A stretch of DNA of 43,779 nt, taken from assembly GCA_002371115.1 (NCBI GenBank), contig DFFY01000054.1:1-43779 (forward strand). Reading direction: 5' to 3'. The stretch's first letter is position 1; the number at the start of each line of letters is the position of its first letter. This DNA comes from Bacteroidales bacterium UBA3764 (GTDB lineage Bacteria; Bacteroidota; Bacteroidia; Bacteroidales; UBA932). The position numbers and the translations under genes were made by a program. The notes beneath the pieces were generated by a model, which was not told where the DNA came from, did no database searches, and saw only the letters and a program-made list of their open reading frames with translations. Positions 25,623 to 34,010 of the stretch are shown here, one piece after another.

Positions 25623-28243
25623 AAGTAAGAGCTTTACACCTACTTCTTCTTTCGCTTTCCCTTGCAGCGGTTTCTTGTCAGCCCGACAAGAAACTCGAAT
25701 TTGCAAGGGGAGACGGGCTCGAAAAGGACAAGCCCCTTCCCGATGCCCCCGAAGGTGACAGTCAGCGTTTTACTATTTCTACGCAGGAAGGGTCCCTGAG
25801 GGAGATTATCGGCACAGGTAAGCATGTCTTCTCTGCCGATGACGAGGTTTATCTCCGTTCTGAGTCCTTCTCGCCGACAGTCGATGCAGACGGGACCGTC
25901 CGGCTCGATGTCCTTGAAACGGCCAGCGGCGTTTACCGGCTTCTGTGCTTCCCCAAGGGCTCCAAGTACTGGTACAGGGACGGCGGTGAGAATCCGCTGG
26001 ACAATCTGGTGATTCCGTACTCGCAGTTCTACCGCAGCACGGCAGATTCCCTGCGTTATTTCCCGCTTTATGGAGAGTATAACAGCCAAAGCAGCGGTTC
26101 CGCCGTCGTTTTCAAGGAACTTATTTCGGCCGTTGCGGTTACGGTGAAAGGCGCTTCGTCCACGAGTGTGGCATCTGTGCATCTTGGTTACGAGAACGAG
26201 GCTTCCGCCCTTCTTGCCGGGGTCGCGTCCTTTGACCCGGAGAATGGCTTTGTCCTCAGGGAAGGCGTTGATTTTGTGAACCTTAACTGTACCGATGGCG
26301 GAAAAGGCGTTGCGCTTTCACCGGAAGGAAAGACCTTCTATCTGATAGTGGCGCCGGGAAGTTACCCCGACGGCCTCACCCTTACAGTGACGGACATGTC
26401 CCACAAGGGGCAGTGTTTCCAAGTGGGGGCCTTTGAGGTGGCTGCGGGAGAAGTGAAGGCGCTTCCTGCCGTGGATTACGCCCCCGACGAGGACCTTCTC
26501 TTCTTCGAGCATTTTGACAACTTCGTGTGGGGCGGCAGCGTGAAAGGTCATCAGGGGATATCTTCCTATGCGCCGGATACCTTCACCACGCCGGGCGCAG
26601 GCCGCACGGGCAGAGAAGAGGCGTTCTATACCGTCGGAGCATCCACGCCCGGATCTGTGGCCATCCAGTCCAACTGGGACAGGATAAACGGCTCTACAGT
26701 AGGTTATTCCGCAGATGTGTCGCAGTCTTATCTGAAGAGCCGCAACATCGAAGACGTCAAGTACATGCTGCGCTGCCAGGAGTATCAGGGCTGCCTTGGA
26801 GTAGGAAACGAAAGGACCCGCGGCGGCATCCAGCCATTGGCCGCACGCAATGACAAGGAAGTCTTCTACGGATTGATGATAGATTTTGACGTCTGTTTCC
26901 GTGACGGCGCCGACGAATACTTCTGCTCCCAACTTGACGGCAGCGGAATCGCCTGTTCCATGACAGTGGACGGACAGCCGGTGGCGTTGTCCAATGCCAT
27001 CGAGGGAAACAACACCTATTCCCATAACTTCAGGAACGTCTGTTACGTAAAGCCGTTCCCGGAAGAGGCGTCCTGGCATCACGTACAGGTCAAGCTCACG
27101 AACATGAACGAACTGTCGGCCCTGGGACTCTGGGGAGAAGACAGCTCTGAAAGGACCCATGGTGTGTTCGTCGATAATATTGAGATCAGGCGGTTGAGCA
27201 TTCCCCATCCGGAGAAAAAGCTTCGCGTCCTTCTTTACAATATCCAGAACGGCATGTGGGCCGACCAGGGCAACAACTTCGACAACTTCGTGGCCTTCGT
27301 AAACAAGTACGACCCCGATGTGTGCATCTTCTGTGAAGCGCAGAGCGTTTGGCCAACCGGTGTTGCGTCGCCAAGCGGTTATGGAAAGGCCGACTATTTC
27401 CTTTTCAAGAACAAGGCAACCACGTCGGTACAACAGAGTAACGGCGTTACCGCGATAGAGAATGCCGAATGGAGGGCGCTCGCACAGCGGTTCGGCCACA
27501 GCTACCATGCCGTGAGTGCCTATCGCGACGACTATCCTCAGGTTGTCACCTCCAAGTATCCTGTTACTACCATCAGGCGTATTTCCAGCGGCACGGACGC
27601 CACGGGGAAGAGTACGACCGTCATGCATGGCGCCGGCCATTTCCAGATAACCGTTGACGGCAAGACCCTCAATCTGGTTACCATGCACATGTGGCCTTTC
27701 AAGTTTGACCCTTCCAGATGGGAAAGTGTGGCCAGTATTGCGAAGCTTGAAGGTTACGATTATGCCAGAAGAGAAGTGGAGACCATCATGAATGCTACAT
27801 GCAAGAAGTCGGACTGGGGCGACGACTGGCTCCTGATGGGCGACACCAACTCTGTTTCTCCGATAGACGCCCCGTATTATGAATCGGAACAGGTACAGTA
27901 CGACCGCTGGCTGGAGGAGAACAAGTGGGCCGAGCCGCACCGTGCTTTCCGGAATGCTTCCAAGGCCGGACGCCAGCTTTATGACATGCTCCGAGAAGGC
28001 GCCGGCTCCTACTACACCGGAGAAGGCCGGTTCATGCCATCTACGCTCGGCCTTGCCCGCATGGATATCATGTACGGCAGCGAATCCATGCAAAGGCGCG
28101 TGAGCGGTTTTTCCATGATACTCAATGACAAATGGAGCACCATTACATACAGTTCCATACGAGATCCCGAGTCGGACGCCAAACTGGCCAAGGTCCCTTC
28201 AGACCACCGTCCGCTTCTGATAGAATTTGACATGTCAAAGTGA
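25619..28243 (+). CDS. Lipoprotein with C-terminal endonuclease/exonuclease/phosphatase (EEP) domain
   Basis: An 874-residue predicted lipoprotein (lipobox AVSC, Cys20). Residues about 45-280 look like a fimbrillin-type beta domain (DDEVYLRSESFSP, YRLLCFPKGSKYW). About 290-530 resembles a jelly-roll domain (LLFFEHFDNFVWGG). The EEP domain (about 535-874) has N541 in LLYNIQNGMW, CEAQ, HMWPF, D742 and N744 in MGDTNS, RMDIMYGS and D862-H863 in SDHRPL, so all usual catalytic motifs are present. EEP enzymes cleave phosphate ester bonds in DNA, RNA, sphingomyelin or inositol phosphates. Next to a GDPD and an organophosphate transporter, a phospholipase- or nuclease-like role on the cell surface is plausible. 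The specific substrate cannot be read from the sequence. Confidence 0.87.
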   Translation: MKVRALHLLLLSLSLAAVSCQPDKKLEFARGDGLEKDKPLPDAPEGDSQRFTISTQEGSLREIIGTGKHVFSADDEVYLRSESFSPTVDADGTVRLDVLETASGVYRLLCFPKGSKYWYRDGGENPLDNLVIPYSQFYRSTADSLRYFPLYGEYNSQSSGSAVVFKELISAVAVTVKGASSTSVASVHLGYENEASALLAGVASFDPENGFVLREGVDFVNLNCTDGGKGVALSPEGKTFYLIVAPGSYPDGLTLTVTDMSHKGQCFQVGAFEVAAGEVKALPAVDYAPDEDLLFFEHFDNFVWGGSVKGHQGISSYAPDTFTTPGAGRTGREEAFYTVGASTPGSVAIQSNWDRINGSTVGYSADVSQSYLKSRNIEDVKYMLRCQEYQGCLGVGNERTRGGIQPLAARNDKEVFYGLMIDFDVCFRDGADEYFCSQLDGSGIACSMTVDGQPVALSNAIEGNNTYSHNFRNVCYVKPFPEEASWHHVQVKLTNMNELSALGLWGEDSSERTHGVFVDNIEIRRLSIPHPEKKLRVLLYNIQNGMWADQGNNFDNFVAFVNKYDPDVCIFCEAQSVWPTGVASPSGYGKADYFLFKNKATTSVQQSNGVTAIENAEWRALAQRFGHSYHAVSAYRDDYPQVVTSKYPVTTIRRISSGTDATGKSTTVMHGAGHFQITVDGKTLNLVTMHMWPFKFDPSRWESVASIAKLEGYDYARREVETIMNATCKKSDWGDDWLLMGDTNSVSPIDAPYYESEQVQYDRWLEENKWAEPHRAFRNASKAGRQLYDMLREGAGSYYTGEGRFMPSTLGLARMDIMYGSESMQRRVSGFSMILNDKWSTITYSSIRDPESDAKLAKVPSDHRPLLIEFDMSK

Positions 28244-29403
28244 TGAGGAGATTATTTTATTTCGCCATGTTCGCTATCTGCCTGATTTCCTGTGGCAAGG
28301 AGAACAGGAATGCAGAGCGAAGCGACTATATCAGGGTTTATGCCGATGCCCGGAACACTGATACCCAGCTTGACACTTCGTGTGTGAGTGTCAAGGGCGG
28401 CACCTATACCTATTATATCCGTTCCAACGTGTCCTTCACCGCCAAGTGGCAGAGTGAAGACAATACCTGGGCCAGCATCAGCGACCCCAAGTCCCTCGGT
28501 GATGGGCTGTGGAGCATAGACGTTACGGTGCAGCCGGTTTCTTCCCGCCGCTACAGGACGGTGAACGGCGTTCCCACCGGGCTCTATACCCGCCGCTACG
28601 GGGTGCTCATGCTCACCTGCGAGGAGCAGTTCCTGGGCAAGTATCTGGTGATTCAGCAGGGCCTGGATCCAAGGATTACCTGCGATTTCTCCTGGATGTA
28701 CGGTTCCCTGGAGCCCAACGCCACCTTCGGGGATGTGCTCATGAACCATTGGACGGCCGCCCAGAAGAACCTTGGATACACCTCCACCCTCATAGAAGGG
28801 GAAGAAGACGCCTGGGTCTATGGAAAGGAAGGATACATCAAACTTGGCAACGACCGTGGCGCCGGGGCCGATTTCATTACCCCGCACACGTCCGACTTCC
28901 AGTATGACACCCTCCTTGTCGTGTCCTTCAAGGCCGTTGTGCAGAACGGAGACATTCTGCCGGACTACACCGGCGGGACAGAACCGATTGTGCCCATGAG
29001 CCGCCCTCAGAAACGCTCAAATCCCGCAGATTTGAATATCTTTACCGTCGAGGTGACGGGCGGCGGCTACATAAGGGATTTTGTCAATATCAGAGGTACA
29101 AGCGTGCAGATGCCCATCCCCACCTATGACATGGACAGCCCCAACTATCCTTATGATATCTTCGAGGGCCACTCCTTCCTGGTGTTCATAGAAGGGACTG
29201 ATTCCAATCCCATTACGGTTGATACAGCCATCCGTTTCATTGCCGGAGACATGAAAGGTTCCGATGACGGCCGTTGCAGCAGGGTGTTCCTGGACGATAT
29301 ATTCGTGTACAGGCAGGATTTGCTGCTTGATGAGGACTTGTTCCTTGCGAACGGCTCCAGAAGCGGCAGGGACATAATTTGTGGAGGACCTGCAGATGAG
29401 TAG
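28243..29403 (+). CDS. Lipoprotein with BACON-like N-terminal domain, possible ligand-binding protein
   Basis: A 386-residue predicted lipoprotein (MRRLFYFAMFAICLISC, Cys17). The ATG shares its first base with the previous stop (TGATG), so the two genes are translationally coupled. Residues about 25-135 look like a BACON-type beta-sandwich (GGTYTYYIRSNVSFTAKW, YLVIQQG). About 140-386 resembles a jelly-roll (FSWMYGSLEPN, YIKLGNDRGAGADFITPH, FLDDIFVYRQ), a layout seen in surface proteins that accompany SusCD pairs. No catalytic residues stand out, so substrate binding is more likely than catalysis. It overlaps the SusC start by 8 nt. Confidence 0.7.
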   Translation: MRRLFYFAMFAICLISCGKENRNAERSDYIRVYADARNTDTQLDTSCVSVKGGTYTYYIRSNVSFTAKWQSEDNTWASISDPKSLGDGLWSIDVTVQPVSSRRYRTVNGVPTGLYTRRYGVLMLTCEEQFLGKYLVIQQGLDPRITCDFSWMYGSLEPNATFGDVLMNHWTAAQKNLGYTSTLIEGEEDAWVYGKEGYIKLGNDRGAGADFITPHTSDFQYDTLLVVSFKAVVQNGDILPDYTGGTEPIVPMSRPQKRSNPADLNIFTVEVTGGGYIRDFVNIRGTSVQMPIPTYDMDSPNYPYDIFEGHSFLVFIEGTDSNPITVDTAIRFIAGDMKGSDDGRCSRVFLDDIFVYRQDLLLDEDLFLANGSRSGRDIICGGPADE

Positions 29404-32400
29404 AAATCAATTGAAATCCTTCGCGCTGGCGACACTTTTCGCCCTCCTGCCGTTTGTGTCCTTCGCCCAGAAGCACACCGTTACAGGTGTGGTGTATGAC
29501 AATGAGAATTTCCCGCTCATCGGCGCGGGTGTGGTGTTTGCCGACAACCCTTCGGCCGGCACCATAACGGACCTGGACGGCAACTTCACTTTGGAAGCTT
29601 CTCCGGAGGATGTGCTGGTATTCAGTTTCATCGGCTTTGTGGATCAGCGCATAAAGGTTGGGGAGCAGACGGTCATCAACGTTGTCCTCCAGCCCGATTC
29701 CAACAACCTTGAGGAGATTGTGGTCATCGGCTACGGCACCACCAAGAAGTCCGACCTTACCGGCTCCGTGACCAATGTGAAGATGGCCGACATCACCGAC
29801 TCGCCGTCGGTGTCTGTGGACAACGCCCTCCAGGGGCGTATCGCCGGGGCCGAATTCATGTCCACCGACGGTGCTCCGGGCGCCACCACCACCATCCGTA
29901 TCCGCGGCTCCCGTTCCATCACCGCCTCCAACGAGCCGTTGTTTGTGGTTGACGGCGTGATGGATGCCATCAACGACCTCAACGACATCAACTCGGACGA
30001 TATTGCCTCCATCTCCGTCCTGAAGGATGCATCGGCCACCGCCATCTACGGTTCGCGCGGCGCCAACGGCGTCATCATCATCACCACCAAGCAGGGCAGC
30101 GGCCAGGAAGGCAAGCCCAACATCACCTTCAAGGCCGATGTGGGCATCGCCTCCCTCCCCCGGGGTCTGGATATCATGAACGCGACAGAGTTCGCCCTGT
30201 ACAGGAACGACTACGCCTATTTCAGCAATCAGACAAAGCCCCTTTCCGAATCCGTCTATCCCGATCCGTTCTCGCTCACGGGAACAGACTGGATCAAGGA
30301 AATGACAAGGACGGCCGTCACGCAGAACTATGCGCTCTCGCTTTCCGGGAAGGCCCCCAAGTCATCGTACTACGCCTCCTTCTCCTACAATGACACGCCC
30401 GGTATCATCGACGGCAGCGGGCAGAAACGTTTCACCGGCCGTCTCTCCTTTGACCGGGAGCTCTTCCCCTGGCTCAAGCTGGGCTATTCCGGCACTTACA
30501 CATACAGGAACCAGGATCTGGCCAAAGCGTCCATCGGCGGCACTTCGTACAGGACTTCGGGACAGTACCTGTCCCCGCTCATCGGCCCGGAGGATTACAA
30601 CAACACCCTTGTTGACGGAAACAATGACAACCGGCGCATCAACAACCCGCGTGCTTCCATAGACCTCATTACCGACTACCGGATCTATCATTCCACCAAC
30701 CATTCCTTCAAGCTGGACCTGACGCCCATTGAGAACCTCAATATCAAGAGCACGCTGTCCTACTTCCTTTTCAAAAGGCATTCGTTCCGCTATGAGCCGG
30801 GTTCAATGCCTGCAAAGAATGAAACGGATGGCGGTGAAGCCTACCGTGACGAGTACGATACATGGTCGCTTTCCAATGAAACCACTGCTTCCTACACGTT
30901 CAAGAACCTCGGCAGTCATACGCTGAACCTCCTTGGCGGTATATCGGCCTACAAGAGCGCGAAGAACGACTTCAGCCTTACCGGGAGCGGCTACATGGAC
31001 GATGCCGTGAAGTGGAACAACATGAACGCTGTCCTGGACAAGGAGACCTACAACGCCTCCACGTCCACGTCGTCCAAGACCAAGATGTCCTTCTTCGGCC
31101 GTGCCGACTGGAACTACAAATCCCGTTATTATGTCACCGCTACGGGCCGTTTTGACGGGGCCTCCAACTTTGCCGAGAGCCACAAATGGGCGTTCTTCCC
31201 CTCTGCTGCGTTGCGATGGAATGTCTCCAACGAGCCTTTCATGAAGCATGTGGACTGGGTTGATGACCTTTCCCTGAGAGCCAGTGCAGGCCTCACCGGC
31301 AACGACGCCATCACGGAATACCGCTCGCTGGCAGCCCTGTCTTCCACAACCGAAGGCTACGTTTTCGGCGGCTCACAGCCTGCGGCCTACTACCGTTCCC
31401 GCCTGGATTCCCCGTACCTGACCTGGGAAAAAACGGCCCTGTACAACATTGCCGCGGATATTTCCCTCTTTAACAACAGGATTAATCTGACGGCGGAATA
31501 CTACTATTCCCTTACGACGGACCTCCTTCTTACGGTGCAGCTTGCAAGGCAGACCGGTTATTCTTCCCGTTATGCCAACATCGGCAGCACCTCCAACAGC
31601 GGTGTGGAACTTTCCCTTGAAACCCACAACATTACAAAGAAGAATTTCAGCTGGAGTACCACCTTCACCTTCTCGCACAACAAACAGATGGTGGAAGAAA
31701 TCGGCTCAGAGGACTTCGTCTCGGCTTATTCTTCGCCGGGAAGCAACTCCTTCATGATGTACGGTTACGTGAAGGGCTATCCGCTGAACTCCCTGTGGGG
31801 CTTCAAGTACGGCGGCGTGTGGCACACTCAGGAAGAAGTGACGGCCAACGAGGCCACCCATGCCTACGCCAGCCTCGGTACCAGTGCCTATCAGCTGGGC
31901 TATCCCCGCTACTACGACATCAACCACGACGGCAACCTGGACCAGGACGACCTCGTGTACCAGGGGTCGGCCGATCCGCTCCTCTATGGCGGTCTGCAGA
32001 ATACGTTCTACATCTACGGCTTCCGTCTTGGACTGTTCTTCGCCTATTCGCTGGGCGGCAAGATATACAACTATTCAGAGTTCTATATGGCCGGCAGCCG
32101 GAGGGCCAACCAGTACCGTTACATGCTGGACGCCTGGCATCCGGAGCGCAATCCCGAATCCAACCTGCCCCGTGCCGGCGTAATCTCTGACCAGGCGCTC
32201 CCCAGCGACTTCATGATTTACGACGCTTCCTACCTGCGCCTCAAGACCCTTACCCTCAGCTATACCTTCGACCTGTCCAAGAAGAACAAGTGGATAAGGG
32301 ATCTCACTGTGAGCTTCGTGGGCGACAACCTGTGGCTGTGGAAACGCTACAACGGCTTCGACCCCGACGTTTCCAGTGAGGGGACGTCTTCTACGCTGCG

Positions 32401-32467
32401 CCGTGCCGATATCGGCGCATATCCCAAGGCGCGCACCTTCACACTGGGCGTTCAAGTCAAATTTTAA
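29396..32467 (+). CDS. SusC/RagA-family TonB-linked outer membrane receptor
   Basis: A 1023-residue receptor. Signal peptide to FVSFAQ; carboxypeptidase-D regulatory-like domain (about 25-100, GTITDLDGNFTLEA); hallmark EEIVVIGYGTTKKSDLTGSV; plug with ALQGRIAG, TIRIRGSRSITASNEPLF and ISVLKDASATAIYGSRGANG; then a large barrel ending FTLGVQVKF. It is the TonB-driven outer-membrane channel that works with the SusD-like lipoprotein encoded 15 nt downstream. I take ATG 29396 because GGAGGA (29383-29388) stands 7 nt before it; it overlaps the previous gene by 8 nt. Neighbours suggest a phosphorus-containing ligand rather than a plain glycan, since no glycoside hydrolase is seen; that is inference. 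Confidence 0.96.
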   Translation: MSRNQLKSFALATLFALLPFVSFAQKHTVTGVVYDNENFPLIGAGVVFADNPSAGTITDLDGNFTLEASPEDVLVFSFIGFVDQRIKVGEQTVINVVLQPDSNNLEEIVVIGYGTTKKSDLTGSVTNVKMADITDSPSVSVDNALQGRIAGAEFMSTDGAPGATTTIRIRGSRSITASNEPLFVVDGVMDAINDLNDINSDDIASISVLKDASATAIYGSRGANGVIIITTKQGSGQEGKPNITFKADVGIASLPRGLDIMNATEFALYRNDYAYFSNQTKPLSESVYPDPFSLTGTDWIKEMTRTAVTQNYALSLSGKAPKSSYYASFSYNDTPGIIDGSGQKRFTGRLSFDRELFPWLKLGYSGTYTYRNQDLAKASIGGTSYRTSGQYLSPLIGPEDYNNTLVDGNNDNRRINNPRASIDLITDYRIYHSTNHSFKLDLTPIENLNIKSTLSYFLFKRHSFRYEPGSMPAKNETDGGEAYRDEYDTWSLSNETTASYTFKNLGSHTLNLLGGISAYKSAKNDFSLTGSGYMDDAVKWNNMNAVLDKETYNASTSTSSKTKMSFFGRADWNYKSRYYVTATGRFDGASNFAESHKWAFFPSAALRWNVSNEPFMKHVDWVDDLSLRASAGLTGNDAITEYRSLAALSSTTEGYVFGGSQPAAYYRSRLDSPYLTWEKTALYNIAADISLFNNRINLTAEYYYSLTTDLLLTVQLARQTGYSSRYANIGSTSNSGVELSLETHNITKKNFSWSTTFTFSHNKQMVEEIGSEDFVSAYSSPGSNSFMMYGYVKGYPLNSLWGFKYGGVWHTQEEVTANEATHAYASLGTSAYQLGYPRYYDINHDGNLDQDDLVYQGSADPLLYGGLQNTFYIYGFRLGLFFAYSLGGKIYNYSEFYMAGSRRANQYRYMLDAWHPERNPESNLPRAGVISDQALPSDFMIYDASYLRLKTLTLSYTFDLSKKNKWIRDLTVSFVGDNLWLWKRYNGFDPDVSSEGTSSTLRRADIGAYPKARTFTLGVQVKF

Positions 32468-32482
32468 CAAGGAGGGATTATT

Positions 32483-34003
32483 ATGAAAAAGTATATTTCC
32501 ATTGTTTTCGCCATCCTTTGCGTGCAGGCCTGCTCGCTGAAAGAAGACACATCCTCGCTGTCTTCCCCGCACGATTTCTTCCGCAGCAAGGCGGAATGCC
32601 AGGCCGTTGTGAACGGTTGTTATATCCCGGTCAAGAACATCTACACCCAGACCTTCTATACGGTTACGGAGTGCCAGTCGGATATCGCATACATCAATTA
32701 CGGAACGCTTGACTGCCGCCTGGACGTCTCTCCCGTTCAGCCCCGTTACGGCTCTACAGTATGGACAAACGGCTATCTGGGCGTGCAGCGCTGCAATTTT
32801 GCCGTCCAGGGCATCGAGAACACCCCTTATCTGGAAGAAAGGGATAGGGCCAGGCTTCTGTGCGAGGCAAAAGTGCTCCGCGCCTTCTTCTACTATACGC
32901 TCACCTGCATGTTCGGCGATGTACCGTTCTATTTTGATGACGTGAATGACTTCGAAACCCAGGACCGCATAGCCGTACTGCCTCGTATGAGCGCAATCGA
33001 GACAAGGGCAGCCTGCATCAGGGACCTTGAGTCCATTGCAAAATCAGACCTGCTGCCCGACACGCGCACCTCCGATAACGAGGACGCCAGGCTGGGGAAA
33101 GCGGCAGCATGGTTCCTCATCGGCAAGATGGCCCTCTGGAACGCCTGCAAGGATGTTCCCGAAAATGCAGAGAAGTGGTACAGGACTGCCGTATCTGCAC
33201 TGGAAAAGGTGGAAAAGATTTATGGCCCGTTGTCGGACTACGACTACAGCTACAACGTTACCTTCCGCAACAAGAATACGCCGGAATCCATCATGGAAGT
33301 ACAGCATGCCTACTCCCGCGGCGGTATTTCCTACGTTTCCAACCTGGCGGCCTATATGGAGCCCAACAGCAGCCATACCAACATCGGCAATGCGGTTTAT
33401 GATGGCGTATCCATTCCGGAACTGGGGGTGGACTGCGACTTGCATACATCGGCACGTCCCACCAAGCGCTTCAGCCAGGGCCTGCAGCCGCGCCGTAGCG
33501 CAGACATCCGCAAGGCCGACAACATGGCCTGGGAGTACAACGGCCAGACCTTCTCCAGCGTCAACAGCGTTCCCTGGCCAGGCCCCAAATTCTGGTGCCC
33601 CGACATGGTCAAGACCAACGACGGAAACAACTACAAGGTTTACCGATATGCCGATGCCATCCTGATGCTGGCCGAATGCTGGTGCGGCCTTGGCGAAACG
33701 GACAAATCCATCTCTTACCTGAACCAGGTACGTTCCCGCGCCGGACTCAAGAATTACGTGTTCAAGACCATTCCCGCCCTTGAGGAGAAAATCAGGGACG
33801 AGCGGGCCTGCGAACTCTTTGGCGAGTTCCAGCGCAAGTTCGACCTTGTGCGCTGGGGCATCTGGTATGAAACGGTGCAGGATTACACGGATTCCGAGAA
33901 TCTTCGCTCCAACATGCAACCCTATCATGAGTATTATCCCATCCCTGAAACAGAGGTGGTGAATTCCCATGGGGCGCTGGACAACAAGGCTTATGGGTTC
34001 TGA
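32483..34003 (+). CDS. SusD/RagB-family substrate-binding lipoprotein
   Basis: A 506-residue predicted lipoprotein (MKKYISIVFAILCVQAC, Cys17). The N-terminal helix-rich part is typical of the family (FFRSKAECQAVVNGCYIPV, RCNFAVQGIENTPYL, LCEAKVLRAFFYYTLTCMFGDVPF). The C-terminal part has YRYADAILMLAECW, YLNQVRSRAGL, IRDERACELFGEFQRKFDLVRWG and the end motif YYPIPETEVV. It would form the lid of the SusC channel. AAGGAGGG stands 6 nt before the start, another strong Shine-Dalgarno site. Followed after 7 nt by a BACON/DUF5689-type lipoprotein gene, in the position usual for extra surface glycan- or ligand-binding proteins. Confidence 0.95.
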   Translation: MKKYISIVFAILCVQACSLKEDTSSLSSPHDFFRSKAECQAVVNGCYIPVKNIYTQTFYTVTECQSDIAYINYGTLDCRLDVSPVQPRYGSTVWTNGYLGVQRCNFAVQGIENTPYLEERDRARLLCEAKVLRAFFYYTLTCMFGDVPFYFDDVNDFETQDRIAVLPRMSAIETRAACIRDLESIAKSDLLPDTRTSDNEDARLGKAAAWFLIGKMALWNACKDVPENAEKWYRTAVSALEKVEKIYGPLSDYDYSYNVTFRNKNTPESIMEVQHAYSRGGISYVSNLAAYMEPNSSHTNIGNAVYDGVSIPELGVDCDLHTSARPTKRFSQGLQPRRSADIRKADNMAWEYNGQTFSSVNSVPWPGPKFWCPDMVKTNDGNNYKVYRYADAILMLAECWCGLGETDKSISYLNQVRSRAGLKNYVFKTIPALEEKIRDERACELFGEFQRKFDLVRWGIWYETVQDYTDSENLRSNMQPYHEYYPIPETEVVNSHGALDNKAYGF

Positions 34004-34010
34004 TACTGTT